Source of the DNA: Sarcocystis neurona
Taxonomy: Eukaryota; Apicomplexa; Conoidasida; Eucoccidiorida; Sarcocystidae
Reading direction: 5' to 3'
NCBI GenBank assembly: GCA_000727475.1
Contig: KL647317.1
Span: forward strand, 248,001-312,000
DNA length: 64,000 nucleotides
Every line of letters begins with the position of its first letter. The stretch's first letter is position 1. A program made the position numbers and the translations under genes. Below are positions 22,779 through 35,790 of the stretch, one piece after another. The notes under the pieces were generated by a model. The model did no database searches, had not been told where the DNA came from, and was given only the letters and a program-made list of their open reading frames with translations.

Positions 22779-25700
22779 ATGGCGCGCGAGCGTCTACAGA
22801 ATTTATTTTCGTTTTTGAAGCGGTCTGCCTCAAAATTGCGGGGTTCTCCGGCGGACGATGACACCTCTGAGACGTCGTCCGACACCGACACAACGTCCTC
22901 ACAACTCCATTCTTACGAGGATTCCCGTTCTGCCTTGCTGGAGAACAATTATTTTTATTCACAGCCCGCCTGTGCGGCCGTAGCAGCCGCAGCAGCCGAC
23001 ATTCCCAGAACAGCGCTGACTCGCACAGCTGCTGCTGTGGTCGAGACATCCCCGCCTCACCCGGCAGGGCCCCTGCCGCCACCGGAGATCCGCTTGCATA
23101 ATCTGCGTGCTAATATGATCCTGCAGCAGCTCGGGTTGGCGGCTTTACGAGCACAGAGACGGCATTCGCGTGGCCATGACGAAGAAGATGACGAAGCTGT
23201 GGCGTATCACTTGATGCAAGAACGGTCCCATCAGGAGTTGTTGGCGAGACTCGTGCATCAGTTGCGGGCGCTGGAAGACGAAATTCCTCACAACCGGTCG
23301 CGATTCCGGCGACAACAGCTGCTGCAGCGAAGGCTGCTCAGACAACTGCACCGGCAGCAGCAGCACGAACGCCAGCAGCGTAATGAAAGACGGAGGAGTG
23401 CGAACTCGGGAAGTCTGCGAGAACTCGGAAGTAGCATCAGAAGTAGGAAGTGGACATTTGACGAAGGAGGAGGATGCACCTGGGACAGCAACGACGGAGA
23501 CTTTCGAGGACAGGGGCGTGCGACAAGTATCAGTAGAGGCAGCAAACTGAGACTGTTGTCACGCAGAAGACGCAGCACCGCCGCCACCACTGCAGAGCTG
23601 TTGGAAAATTCCACGAGAAGCAGCATCACCACCCAGAACAGCTACGTTTACAGCACTTCTAGGCGGTACAGCACCAGCAGCAGAGACTTGCAGCGAGCCC
23701 ACCTTGAAAGGCAGAAAAGCCGCCTCAGGCTTCAGGCGAGGTACCTGCAACAGCAGCAGAGGCGGAGGCGGCAGCAGCGGGAGCAGTGCATTCGCCGGCA
23801 GCGGTCCGAGCACATCGACGGATCGAACCCGCAACGCGTTTTTCAGACGCAGCAGCAGCAGCAGCAACAGGCTTGCAGAGTGCAGCAGCAGCCGCAGCGG
23901 GAAAAGAGGCAGCCGCAGCCGGAGGAGCAGCAGCAGCAGCAGCGGGAAAGCAGGGAGCAGCAACAGCAGCAGCGGGAAAGCAGGGAGCCGCAGCAGCAAC
24001 GGGGAGCCAGGCAGCAAAGACGTTTTTCTGCGCAGACAGGTAATCCACGGTACAGATCGGTCAGAAGGGTGACGCCGCAAGGGTATAGCGTCACGCAACG
24101 CCGCCGCAGTCCGGAGCACTACTGGTTCCGGGAGGAAAATCAGCGAGCGGTCGCTGCTCAGCAGACGTATGCGCAGCAAAGGAACGCTATCTGGTGGCAG
24201 CAGCGGCAGCAGCAAAAGTTTGCTGAGCAGCAGCAGCAGCACAGGTTTGCTGAGCAGCAGCGGGAACGGCGCCGCTGCCACTCTGTGCCGGTGCAACACC
24301 CCAGGAGCGTGCCGCAGCCACGACCGGCTGTGAACAGGGAGCTAGAGCGACAAACCAGAGGTGCGGATAAGAAGGAGAAGGAGCAGCAGCAGCAGGGGGA
24401 GGAAGGAGGCGCTTCGAATGGGCAACAGCAGCAGCGAAAGCGCCCGAGCTTGCAGCTGCAGCGGCTTTTCCATTGGCCTCGGCGCAGAAGCGAGCGGCGG
24501 TCCAGCAGCAGCAACAGGGAACAACAGCAGCAGAGCCAGACAGGGGAGCGGCGGCGCAGCTGGCTACCGCAGTTCGGCAGCGTCGAGAAGAAGGAGGAGA
24601 AGGCGGAGAAACCACCAGAGCAGGAGACACGCGAGGGCCGAGGACGGGGAAGGTGGCGCAGAAGCGAGCGAAGCAGCAGCGAGCAGCAGCAGCGGAAAAC
24701 CGAGGGCGAGGAACAGCGAAGTGTGGAGCGTCAGGAGAGGTGTCCTGAGCAGGTGGAGCAAGAGCTTGATAGCAGGAGCAGAGAACCGGGATCTCAATTC
24801 GGGGAACAGCAGGCCCGCACTTTCGAACAGGAAACTCAGCAGCTGCTGGACTGCCTCGACGAGCTGTACACCAGCGAGGAGAAATCGGAAGCCGGGGAGA
24901 CCGAAGTGTCATCCTGGAGCGAGACAGACATACGAGAGGCTGCTGAAGCTTTGTGGAGGGACGAAGAGGTCTACTCCTCTCTACTTTTCCTTGTAAAGCT
25001 CGACTCGGACTTGGCTGGTGGCTTGTCTACAAACGGACAGATGATGCCTACCAGCAGCAGCGCATCAGCGGCGAGCCGAAGAGCAGCTGCCTGGCACCAG
25101 CTAGCAGCGCGAGACGAAGACTGGTCACCGTCTCTCTCGTCAGCCACACGAGGTGGGCAAGATTTACAGGAGCGGACTGGCAGCACCATTGATGCAGGGA
25201 CGCCTTTTGCTTGCTCGTTGTGGCCCTCGCGTGGCGCAGCAGTCACGCGTGCGTGTCGAGGGTTCGCGCCGCAAGTAGACGCCCTCAGGCGACGCTTAGC
25301 AGCAGCAGCGCAGCAGGAGGAGGAGTGGCAGCAGGAGGAGGGCTGGCGGCAGGAGCCGCAGCAGCATTGTTGGCAGCAGGAGCTGCAGCAGGAGGAGTGG
25401 CAGCTGGTGGAGGGGGGCGAGATCCAGCGCACACACTGCGAGCGCTGGCAACAGAAACAGAGACTGCCGGAGCACTCGCAGCAGGGACTCCGGCACCGTC
25501 AGGATTGGCTGGAGTCGCAGCGCGAAGGAAAACCGTTGCCTCAGGGAGAGCAGGTGATCTCGTTGCATGGTGAGGACGAGAAAGGACAACTGCAGCAACG
25601 TGCGCCGCGACAGAGGTCACCAGCAGAACGGCGGGGGGTGGCAGAACGGCGGCTTTCAGGACAACAGCGGCGGCAGCAGCTGCTGCGGCGGCGGACACGC

Positions 25701-27658
25701 AGTGCTGAAGAGCTGCAAGGGGGACGCACAAGATCACTAGGAGCGTCTCGTCAGCGAAGAACGAAGCTGCAGCGCGTGGCAGTCGGGAGGGGCCAAAAGG
25801 CAGCAGCCGCAGCAACTGAGCAGCAGCACCCCGCAAAGGCAGAGAAGGACACGGCGTCCGAAGCCGCGCAGCTGTCGAGCCTGCTGCGTTTACCGCCGCG
25901 AGGACCGCAGGCGCGCGTTCGCGAAGGACATACGCAGTCCCCTGGGCGTCGCTTCTCGGTACAGTACTCGGCTTGCGTTGTTCGCGACACGCAGCAGAAG
26001 CAAGAGGAGGAGGCAGGAGGACAGAGGAACGTGGCGCCGGGACACGGTGACCCGAGGGCGGACGTTGAAGCATGCGAGGAATCCTCGACAGAACAGCAGG
26101 GAGAGAGGAAGCGTCCGCAGAAGGGCCAGCAGCAACCTCACTGGCGGGAATACTTTGAGTACGAGAAACGTTGCGGCCAGCAGGAGAGAGACGGGCAGCA
26201 GCCGGGAGACGAAGCGCACGAAAGGAGGTGGTCGACCTACAGCTCGCAGCAGTCACCGTCGATGCTCGTCGGGCGCACGGCAGATGAATCGCAGCTCAGC
26301 GGTTCACACGAGGAGGAGGCAGGATCCCAGTTGAGAACGGGTACGGGTGCTGCTGATGTAGGTCTTGCTGCTGGTGCTGCAGCGCGTCTTCGTGAAGCTA
26401 CTGATGGCGCCGCAGCGTCGCGTGCTGCGGGAGAGGTGATTGGGACTGCCGCGTCTGCTTACGCTGCTGCTGACGCCGCTGCTGCAGGTGCGGAAGGCAG
26501 AACCGCGGGGCAGCGAATGGCGCACCGCGTGCCTCACTTTCTGTTCCGCCGTCGTGGAGCGCACAAGAAGAGCGGCGTCACTGGAGCAGACGCGCGCAGC
26601 AGCAGCTTTGGAAGCAGCGGCAGCGTCAGCAGCAGCAGCAGCAGCGTCACCAGCAGCAGCGGCAGCAGCGGCAGCAGCGTCAACAGCAGCAGCAGTGTCA
26701 GCAGCAGCAGCGGCGCCAGCAGCAGCAGTGGAAGCGGCGATGGAAGGGGGAGCACACTTCAAGAGAGAGAACGGGATACGAGCAGCAGCGGTGGAAAGCG
26801 CAGCTGGAACACAGGTGAAGAGAGCAGCAGGATCGATGGAAGGGGCTGCAATAGTTGGAGCAGCAGTGGACATAGCACCGGAGTGGGGGTTAGTGGCGGT
26901 TATGGCCACCTTGGGAAAAGCGTTGGAAGCGACGGCTACGTTGGCTTTGAAAGAGGAAGATACACCAACGACAACAGCGGGCCGAGTGCATGCAGCAGCT
27001 GCAGCGGGAGCGGTGTGTGGAGCAGCTGCGGCAGCGGGAGCGATGCGTGGAGCAGCTTCAGCGGCAGCAGGGGCCCTCGTACGTGGAGCGAGGAGTTGAT
27101 CGTCAGCGGCAGCGCGTGGACTAGGGCCCTGATGGAGGAGCAGCAGCAGCACGCAGCAGGTGCACGAGGTGCGGACCTAGAGGAGACGCAGGGCAAGAAG
27201 CGGTGGCTGACTGGGCTGCTGCACGAAGACGCGTGCGACGAGTGGAGTGGCTCTTCGTCGTCGGAAGGGAGCAGCAGCGACAGCAGCGAAGAAAGATGCG
27301 GAAAAGATGAGGCACCTCTTACCCCGACACCAGCGGGGCCGAGGGCATCAGCAGTCGCACCGGCCACAACAGAAGAACCAGAGACAGAACTGCAGGAGGC
27401 CGGACCGCGAGACGCAGGCGCGACAGAAGAGCCGGAAGGGGGCGAGGATGCAGGAGCAGCAGCAGCAGGCGAGTCAGAAGAAGAGGAAGATGCAGCAGCA
27501 GAGGCAGAAGCAGCAGTGCTTGAACAGATGTATGACGACTCGGCCGATGAAAGAGATGAGGTGTGGGTCAGGAGGCATCTACGCGTCGGCGACAAAGAGA
27601 CCGACGGCATGCTCGCCTGCCCCGGTTGCTTCACTCCGGTCTGCTACCAGTGCCGAAG
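22779..27658 (+). CDS. EAPP-like zinc protein, exon 1 (giant, repeat-expanded)
   Basis: The first ATG of the open frame is at 22779 (MARERLQNLF). The exon encodes 1,626 codons plus two bases and ends at a donor AAG|GTAGGA. Almost all of it is low complexity: Gln/Arg runs (about 185-560), an acidic/Gln middle part, Ala runs, then Ser/Gly runs (about 1270-1480) and an acidic Ala/Glu segment. The last 60 residues are ordered and match the start of the EAPP (E2F-associated phosphoprotein) domain: DERDEVWVRR, then DGMLACPGCFTPVCYQCRR, with CPGC at 1614-1617 and CYQC at 1622-1625. In animals EAPP is a nuclear protein of about 285 residues that binds E2F factors; its role in coccidia is unknown. Zinc binding by the Cys pairs is an inference. 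The frame remains open for some codons upstream, so the start could be earlier. Confidence 0.8.
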
Positions 27659-29255
27659 GTAGGAACAGCGAGCTGTGGAGTCGGGCGGCCCAGTCTTTAG
27701 CCACGTGTGTATAATCGGTGCGGCGCTATCGCCAAACTCATTCGCAGTAGTGGGAAGACTTCTTACGTGTGGGGTTGTGTAGTGCGGGGAAGTGGACTCC
27801 CACGAGTTGTCTGAAGCAGCGACGCGAACCTCTGGATATTCACAGAGAGCTAGCTATGGGTGTTTGTCACGATGTTCTCTACCGACAAACGTCCTCTGAA
27901 GCGCCGCGTGTGTAGCCGCGCGGAGGGGGTGTCTAGACACGCGGGGTGTGTGTGTGCATGCATGTGTGCCTATACACACACGTCCATAGGTAGGCGGATA
28001 CCCGTGGAAGCAGCTGTGTATATGCCTGTGCACACACTCTGAGGTGTCTTGGGGTGGTGTCGCTCCACTTCCAGAACCAGTCGCTCTGAGCTACTTTATT
28101 CTCTGTCTCGTGGCCCGTCTGTCTGTTCAGCTAGCTGCTGCCGTCCTCTCCTCGGTCGTAGTTAGTATGTACAAGGACGTGTGTGTACGGAAGAGGTGCC
28201 TGCGCTGCACGTACGAGTGTACACGACTGCTGCGCACCTGTGCTCCCTCATAGACAACCTGCACGTACAGTCGTGTGTATAGACGGTGGTTCCTGTACGT
28301 GTCCTTCGATTCTCACCCCACACTCGCCCCGTATGTGCTGTTGAAGAGTTGACGAGCGCGATCCCTCGGTACTTCTCCGTCGGGATATGCGTGTCTGCAC
28401 GCGCTCGGGCACCAACAGAATGCCTCTGTGCGCGGGGCGTCTGCGCAGTTTTCTGTGCTTCTCGGGACTACGTCCAGAATATTTCTACGTATCTGCATGT
28501 ACACGTATACCTGATATTAGGAACGTGTCTCTATTTCTTCGTATGTGCACGTATGCGTATCTGTGTCTCAGTCGACTCACACACGTCTCTTCTACTCTCT
28601 CTGTCTCTCTCCATATACAAATGTGTATATGTACGTGCACACCAAGAAGGTCTAGCGAGGTGTGCGTGGACAGTGGCATACAGACGGATGCCGATATGCG
28701 GAGGAAACGACGACTTTCTTGGTAGCTGGTTGTGGCGCGGGTTCCGCTCGTTGTAGGAAACACGTGGTGCAGCTGCTGCGGACAGCGGGACTGTTGTATG
28801 CAGCTGCTGCGGTGCTGCCACTGCCGCTGTACGCTGCTGCTGCAGCGTGGCGCTGCTGGTGTCCCCGGCTGCTGCTGGTATGATATACATCTGCTCCACA
28901 GGGCAACTATTGCTGAACTGATGCTGCTGCTGCTCTACGTGACTGCCGCTGCGTATAAGTGCTGCTGCTGCGTTTAACGGATGCTGGTTCCGCTGCTGAG
29001 CAGCTGCTGATACTCGATAGGACCGCTAGCATGCTGCTGCCGAATGGACTAAGTGCTGGGCTGCTGCTGCTCTTGCAAAGCGTTGTCAGCAGTGATGGCG
29101 CTGCCTGCTGCAGCTGGTGTGCAGCGGCCGCTGCAGTTTAGCAAGAGAGCACCCTGGTGTGTGGTTGGCAAATTGCCAGTGGGGGACGCTGATGCGGTGC
29201 AGAACTGGCGGTGTGCGACCGCTGCTGCGGTGCTTTGGTGTTGCTTCTTTTGCAG
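27659..29255 (+). other. Intron of the EAPP-like gene (1,597 bp)
   Basis: It starts GTAGGA and ends TTGCTTCTTTTGCAG. The flanking exons join in phase (AG|G, Arg) and restore the family sequence CYQCRRDELAFSLYRA, in place of the family Cys-x-x-Cys-x-Arg-His...Tyr-Arg-Ala pattern. The intron has an alternating TA/CA/CT microsatellite zone at about 28490-28640. Its last 500 bp is CTG-rich on the sense strand, whereas the exons are CAG-rich. Confidence 0.8.
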
Positions 29256-30456
29256 GGACGAGCTGGCGTTTTCTTTGTATCGAGCAGTGGCTGCCAGTAA
29301 CGTGGACATAGACAGCATACAGCTCCAGCAGCTCTGCGGTGGAGGAGGAGGAAGAGCGGCAGCAGCAACAGCCACACACGAGGATGAGGAAGCAGGAGGT
29401 ATGCGCAGTTGGACTACAAGTTTACTTCACGAACAACAGCGGCAGCTGCAAGAGGAAGTGTGGATGAGACTGCAACGGACCGTGCAGCAGCATGCAGTAG
29501 ACGCAGAGCAGCAGGAGAAGCGCGCTTGGGAGGAGCAGCAGCTGGAGCTGCAGGAGGAGGAGGACGAGGAGGAGTCAAGACGGCGGCACTGGGAGATGAT
29601 GCAGCAGGAGGACGAGAGGCAGCAGCAGGAGCAGCAACTGCAAGAGGAGAATCGACAAAGGGGAGGATGGCGTGGGCGTTGGTGTTCTCCGCAGAAGAAA
29701 GTAGTGACGCGTGGGGGAGAGTCTGCTCTTGATTTTAAAAAGCGTATACAATGTGAAGGAAAAGAAGAGGTGGAACAGCAGCGACGGCGTGAGATGGAAT
29801 TGCAGCAGCCATGTCAAGAGGAAGAGACAGAGGGAGAGCGACGTACCAGTCACCAAGAGCACCTGCAGGAGGAGCAGCAACACCCCATGGACGACGAGCA
29901 GCAGAAGCGTGGACCAGACGGGCCGAAGAGGCGGCAGCGTGCAGATATTTCTATTATGAGACATCTGCGCAGCTTGGTGTCCCCTCTGGGGCGTCGCAGC
30001 GCCGAGAGAAGAGACGCCCGCGCAGAGAGGGGGCGCTCTTATTTGAAAGGGATGTTTGAAGGCGAGAAGGGCGGCTTGTGGCGCCGCAGCAACAGGAGAA
30101 GCCGCAGCACGAGTAATAGAGCTTGCAGCAGGAGGGGCAGCAGCAGGACTGGGTCGCCGACGAGTGGTGCAGGGGGCGCCGGCGGGACAGGAGAAGTACT
30201 AGTCAGTACCGTAGAATTGTCAAGTAGCAGCAGCTGCTCACGCAGCAACAGCCACAGGAACCACTCCAATACCAGAGAAATGTTAGAGCTGCTTGAAGAA
30301 CCCGGTGTCGCTGCTGCTGTTGCTGCCACCGGTCCTGAAGGACAAAGTCCGCGCTTGCACGCAGTGCGCTGCTGTGAGTGTAGCACGACGCTCGGCCTCT
30401 TTGAGGCCCGCTCTGGGATCTACCACTTCTTCAGAGTTCTGCCTGGCGAGGCCTGA
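29256..30456 (+). CDS. EAPP-like zinc protein, exon 2 (C-terminus)
   Basis: Adds 399 residues for a total of about 2,026. It opens with DELAFSLYRAVAASN, the continuation of the EAPP domain. A 350-residue insertion rich in Gln, Glu, Arg and Ser follows. The exon closes with LHAVRCCECSTTLG and GIYHFFRVLPGEA, which match the family end (Cys-x-Glu-Cys-Ser and His-Phe-Phe). The stop is at 30454-30456. In family members the two Cys clusters are roughly 80-90 residues apart; here they are about 375 apart. An antisense ORF and other frames over the same DNA are repeat shadows. Confidence 0.85.
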
Positions 30457-31433
30457 CCGGGCCCTGCGTGCTGTACGTGCTGCTTCTCTGGTGCGCAGCT
30501 GCCCGAGTTTTGCTGCTGCTGTTCTTCCCGCCCCTTCCGGCGGGGATCTGTCGCAAGTGGGGCGGCACCGCTGCTGAACCCCTGCTGCCGTCGTGGGTTA
30601 TCTTTCAGCGCAGCTGCTGGTGGTCGGTCATTTTGGAAGAAAGCCGAATGGCTACACAAGATGTACTACTTCAAGGAAAGAGAGTTCTGCGGCTCAAATA
30701 CATACCGTCGAAGGACGCGGCAGCTGCAGGCAGAGGAGTCCGAGATACGCCGTCAGAAACAGCGGCAGGCCTCCTAGCCGCACTTTTCCATTGCCGGCCG
30801 CTCTCTTCGATGCCTTTGGCGCTGCGGATGTTGTTGCGGCGTCTTTTTCGGTGCTGCCGCACGAGATGTTACTTGATTATGCGACGCGCACGCTCGTCTG
30901 GTGACTACATTATTAGCATTCGAGATACCGCAAGTGGCATTTATGTCTCGCCTTGTTGCTGTTGGTCCTGTGATAGCTGCGTTGGCTCTTGCTGCTCGGC
31001 GTCACCGCTGCGGCTGGTGCTCTGTTGCTGCAGCTGTAGTGCAGATCTGCAAGGCACGGCTCTCTGCGTGCGGAGCTGCACCTCCGAAAGATGTCCTGGC
31101 GCGGCGATGCTGCGGGGGCTGGTCCAGAGAAAACGAAAACAGCTCGAAGGTGGATTTTTGCCGTTAAACAGTCATCACGCATGTATTTGAGTCATTTTTA
31201 GTAGGCAGAAGCTTTAGGTCTAATGTAAAGCACGTCAGCAGAGGAACAGCTGGGCCTCCGCTTCCTCTATCTGTTGCTCTCGTGCGTACGTACTCATTTA
31301 TGATCGAACACGTAGAAGCACGTGTATGCATTCATTCCGTGTGCCGGGTACATCAGCGTGCGTGTGTACGCGCCGCGCGACTACCCTGTACGTACATAAC
31401 ACCCCACTTTAATACACCCCGCCGTCCGCACCC

Positions 31434-31478
31434 ACACATCTGCATGTAGGTGTGGTGTACACATCTGCATGTAGGTGT
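31434..31478. repeat. Tandem direct repeat, 20-bp unit at 25-bp spacing
   Basis: The unit ACACATCTGCATGTAGGTGT occurs exactly at 31434-31453 and again at 31459-31478. No function is apparent. Confidence 0.85.
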
Positions 31479-32542
31479 ATTCTGGAAGTGGAAAAATCGC
31501 GTAGTCCGGACACGTTTCGTAGAAGCGGGGAAAAAAGCGCACTCAGAAGAGTGCTTAGAAGCAGCCGTGCTGCTGCTGCTGCAGCTGCGACGTGCGCGAC
31601 GTAAGTGCGGACACCCGTGCACAGGACTGAAGGAAATTGATTGAAGAGCACCGCTTCGTGACAAACAGCAGAAGCTCTCATCGCTTGCTTTTTTCTTCGG
31701 CCACGCCGTTGTGGCCAACCGAATTTCAAATTTTCTACTCCGTCGATGCCATTGTTGCCGACCGGGGGGGGCGTTCCCTCACACACACGCCTCTCTATAC
31801 GCACGCGTAGAAGAGATACGTGTCTACGTCCATATCAGCAAAAAGCAGGTGCCCACGCGTCTGTGTGCGGGTGCCGAAGTGCAACTATCCCGTGGCCGGG
31901 GACGTTAGATTCTTTTACATACGTACCTGTCCTTTTACAACGGCGTGAGTTGGCGTATACACGTGAGGACGCAGGAATGGTGGCTACTGCGTCGAGTTTG
32001 GTGTGCGAGAGCCTCTCGGCCTGCAGTGCGTCAGTGTTTCTGCCTGCGACAGAAGAGCTCGCATTTGCTGCAGCCTTGCTGTGGCGTGATTTTTGTAGGT
32101 TACTGTTTCACGGTATACTGTGGAGGGGTCTACAGACACCGGAACGCGGGATGGACGATCGAAGCGCTTTACGTGTAGAAATGCTACGCGTGCGCGCGCA
32201 TGTACCAAACGTCTGTGTCGGTGCAGGAAAGGCGCGCAGCCTTGACACGTGTGTATCTACCTGTCCAGGACAGAAGGGCGTTCCTGTCCTACACGAATAA
32301 GTGTAGCCAAATCCGTACTCTGGGCAAGCGTATTTTTTTCCCCATATATGCGTACATATGTGAACGAGCAAACACGTATTTTGCGTCCTGTGTAAATATA
32401 TGGAGATGTGTAAGCAGGTACACAGGCACCGGCATGTGCCTTTACTGAATGCCTGCGACAGCATGCTAGATCAATTATAGGGCGTACGCAGGGATGGCTT
32501 ATCTTGACACAACAAGCGTTTTGCTCCTCCTGCGTCGTTCGT

Positions 32543-32557
32543 GGGGGGGGGGGGGGG
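32543..32557. repeat. G15 homopolymer
   Basis: An uninterrupted run of 15 G on the plus strand. It is the longest homopolymer noticed in the window, prone to length error in sequencing and able to form G-quadruplex. Confidence 0.9.
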
Positions 32558-34454
32558 ATCTCGGAGGTGACCGTGTAATAACGTAGACGTTTGCGAGAAG
32601 TTGCAGAGGATGAGCATCCTCACGAAGCCACACGGTTGACGGTAAGTTTCGTGTCGCGTACAGAGGAGGTGTTGCGGCACAAAGGTCTTCTTTTGGCTGT
32701 GGTCGGAGACGGAACTCGGGTGCGGCACCTCGTTCTTCTACTCTCGTACAGACGGTTTCTGACAACCCGCAAAAAGAATTTCTTCAGTAGACGTCGGGGG
32801 AGCTACCTACGCTGTCGGAAGCTACCGACAGAGCAGTACGCATCTTGTGTGCATGCATTTTTGAGAAATCTCTCGTGTCGTGCGCGTCTAACGTATACAC
32901 CGTTCAAGATGTCAGGATAGCGTGCGTCGTGTGTGTTCATACATGTGTACATTTTTACGTGTATGAACTTTCAATGTATATGCGGTGCAGATACCAAACA
33001 GCACGGCTATGGAGCGTGCAACTGTTTCAAAACATTGAAGTATACGGATACTACTTACTAAATGGTGAAGGTATCTCTGACTAGGCCTTCTTCCATCGAG
33101 GGCTTCGGATACACAACTACAAAGAGTGTGCGCTTCCATTCGCAGCCAAATTGTCCGGCGGAGACGGAGGTCTGTATCGTGATCTCTTCCTGATGGAAGC
33201 GACCTGCAGCAACCCGCTGTGCTCTTATAAGATAGCTGAGCCCAGAAGAAGACTGTCCGTTGCGTCACACCGATACGTTTATATGAACCGGGCAGTAGCG
33301 ACATGTTTCGTAAGCACAAGCGTCAGAATAAATACGCAAATACAGTGCACACATCGCTACAGGTGTGCATCTTGCACATGTACTAAAGCTCTCGGAGAAA
33401 GCACGCAACACTAAATCATACTTACGTACTTTGAGAGGCACTCCACACAGACACACTGTCTTGCACGTGTGTGGACGAGTGAACCTCGGCAGGTACTGGC
33501 GTCTCCCGAAAAGGAACAGCCCGTTTAGGCCGGCTTACAGAGACTGTTGACAGCTGCAAACGTGAACAGGAGAGATTCGACAGGAGACTGAACGTTTCTT
33601 TGCAGCGGAGATCGAAGAAACTACGCTTTTGAGTAGGAGTTTCTCACAAAGGGCGTGCTTGTCGTTTTGTTTTATTGACTCAGAATTTCTGTGGGCTAGC
33701 CTCGAGAATCCCTCAGGTGACAGAGGGAAAGCAAGAATGCACAAGGCGCAACTCTGCTGTTTAGTAGTTCTCTAAAAGATACGCTGTTTTTGAGGGGAGG
33801 CGATGGATGTGCCTGCGACGCGTTGCACGTAATCGTTGTTCTGGTAGTCGCGTGGTCACCACAGTGAAAGTAGCCACACGTGCACACAAGGCTTAAGCCT
33901 TGGCGGCAGGTAGTGAGGGCGCTTTTTTATATGTTGTATGGGTGAGTATTTGGTTAAGAACTTGTGGAAGCTGCACCTGTACAACTTTAAATGAAGGGCG
34001 TCGCGTGGCTCACCTTCGTTTTATATATGATTGCGATGGCACATAAAAGTGAAGAAAGACTTTTATTCATACCGGGTCGCCCTTAGTGGGTTGCCGAAGC
34101 CACGTTCAGACGTGTCTACAGTATCCACATAGAGGGAGGTCCTGGGCACCATCACCTTTTTTTTCTGGCATTTCTCAGGACCTTGTAACACACCAGGGAA
34201 GCTCCATGGCACTATGTGTACGTAGCTCTATTCCGAAAATATTTGTGATTATGAGTGGTTCTTCCCCGTACAAGCGAGCCTTTGAATTGGGAGAGGTGGG
34301 ACGCATGTTGTGATTAACTACAAGTACTGTTCCTCGGGGTGGAGTTGAGTTCTTCTCTGAACAGATGCATTTCTTCCATAAAAAGATGCATTTCATGCGT
34401 CAATATAAGTCATACAGAAGCAAAGGTCGCATTTCGTAGGGACACGCCCCACGC

Positions 34455-34615
34455 ATATATACATATATATATATACAGCGGTGTGCAGGTACACACGGAC
34501 GAAGTACACTTACACTGACGGACCTATACATATGTGAGTGTATATATACACATATGCGTATACATATATACATATACATATACACACATATATGTATATA
34601 TTTACATGCATACAT
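34455..34615. repeat. TA/CA-rich microsatellite cluster
   Basis: Long alternating tracts of ATATAC and ACATAT units, partly self-complementary, over about 160 bp in the intergenic region. Confidence 0.8.
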
Positions 34616-35790
34616 TCGTCCAACGCTTCCACAGAAGTATGCTGCGATGGATTTGAGAGCTCGTCTCTCCGTGACGTTGCGCGTGTCGAGTGCATACCCA
34701 CATATACACAGGTGGCCAGCGTGTCTACCTACGGACGTGGTTATCTGCTGGGGATCCGTGGTCTCCGCACATGTGCCACTTGGTTTCTAAATAAAACTTC
34801 CCTTGTGTAGTCCATATACGGGTGACGGTACGGTGGAAAGGATTTCTCAGTGACGCCGGTGATGTCACTACGCGCGCAGTGTTGGCACTATGCGCCGTGA
34901 TGTTCCTATGCGTACAAACGACACTGCAGTTAAAATCCGAGCATACATATGTCGAGAAAATTTTATCTACTGCTGCTTATCTCATTACAGGTAATGCTCG
35001 TTTCCCCGCAACAACAGTACGGATACGCCATTACTGAACGACGGACCCTAGCATCTAAAAATGGGAGTGCAAGAAAAAATTGATCCTGGCGAGCAAGCTC
35101 GTTACGACTGCTCCGGCTGCTGCTGCTGCGTGTGCTTCACTGCTGCAGTAGTGACGCTTGTGCGTGTGCTGCTGCTGTTCCTGCTGTGCCACACTTTTTC
35201 CACCTGCCTGTGCCAACATAGCAGCTGCTGCTCTACTCGCTCTGTCGGCGCTCCAGCGGGCGAGCGCGGTGTGACCTGCCTGCTAAAGTTCATCTCAGGG
35301 TATTCTGCTTCAGACTCGCACATGCCTCAAAGAGACACACACTTCAAAGTGGAGAGTCGACGGCTGTGCGCACAACCGACGCAAGAAGCCCTCTTTATTG
35401 GTCTCACTACTTATACATATTTACAAACATATCCAGGTCGTCAGCCAGGGTTAGCTATGCATGAATGTGGACGGTTTTACTATAGCAGCTTCTAACCACG
35501 CTGTCGACGAGCGCTTTCCCTCTACCACACAATTCTGAGACGCGCGATCGCGTGCTGCTCTTCCATCGCAGCGTAAGAGCAGCGTCCCGCCTACTTGCTT
35601 CACTGTTCTCCAAGAAGGAGCACGCTGCTGCTGCTGAGACTGCGATAAAAACATTCCCTGTGGGATTGCTGCTGCTGCTGCTGAAACTGCGACAGTGAGT
35701 CTCAGATGGCAAGGAACTGCTGCTGCTGCTGCTGCTGAGTCACAGAAAACTCTCCCTGCGCTGTTCTCCCTGCGGTCACGCGTACGACTT

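Larger units (their letters stand above)
30457..35790. other. Intergenic region between convergent EAPP-like and TBC-like genes
   Basis: Both flanking genes end into this region. CTG-rich sequence persists to about 31.1 kb (3' UTR of the EAPP-like gene) and resumes at about 35.1 kb (3' UTR of the TBC-like gene). Between them lie scattered short ORFs without family resemblance, a 20-bp direct repeat (31434-31478), a G15 tract (32543-32557) and a strong TA/CA tract (34455-34615). One ATG ORF at 35061-35495 (144 codons, Cys- and Leu-rich) is probably a by-product of CTG repeats. Confidence 0.55.

Noticed and set aside
22154..22861. 235-codon plus-strand ORF overlapping the start of the EAPP-like gene
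   Set aside because: Different frame, Cys/Ala/Leu-rich from CTG repeats, no family resemblance; read as 5' UTR or intron sequence.
25285..27634. Long antisense ORFs (up to 323 codons) opposite the EAPP-like exon 1
   Set aside because: They consist of Ala, Leu and Ser runs produced by reading CAG repeats on the other strand or in other frames; the sense frame carries the conserved family end.
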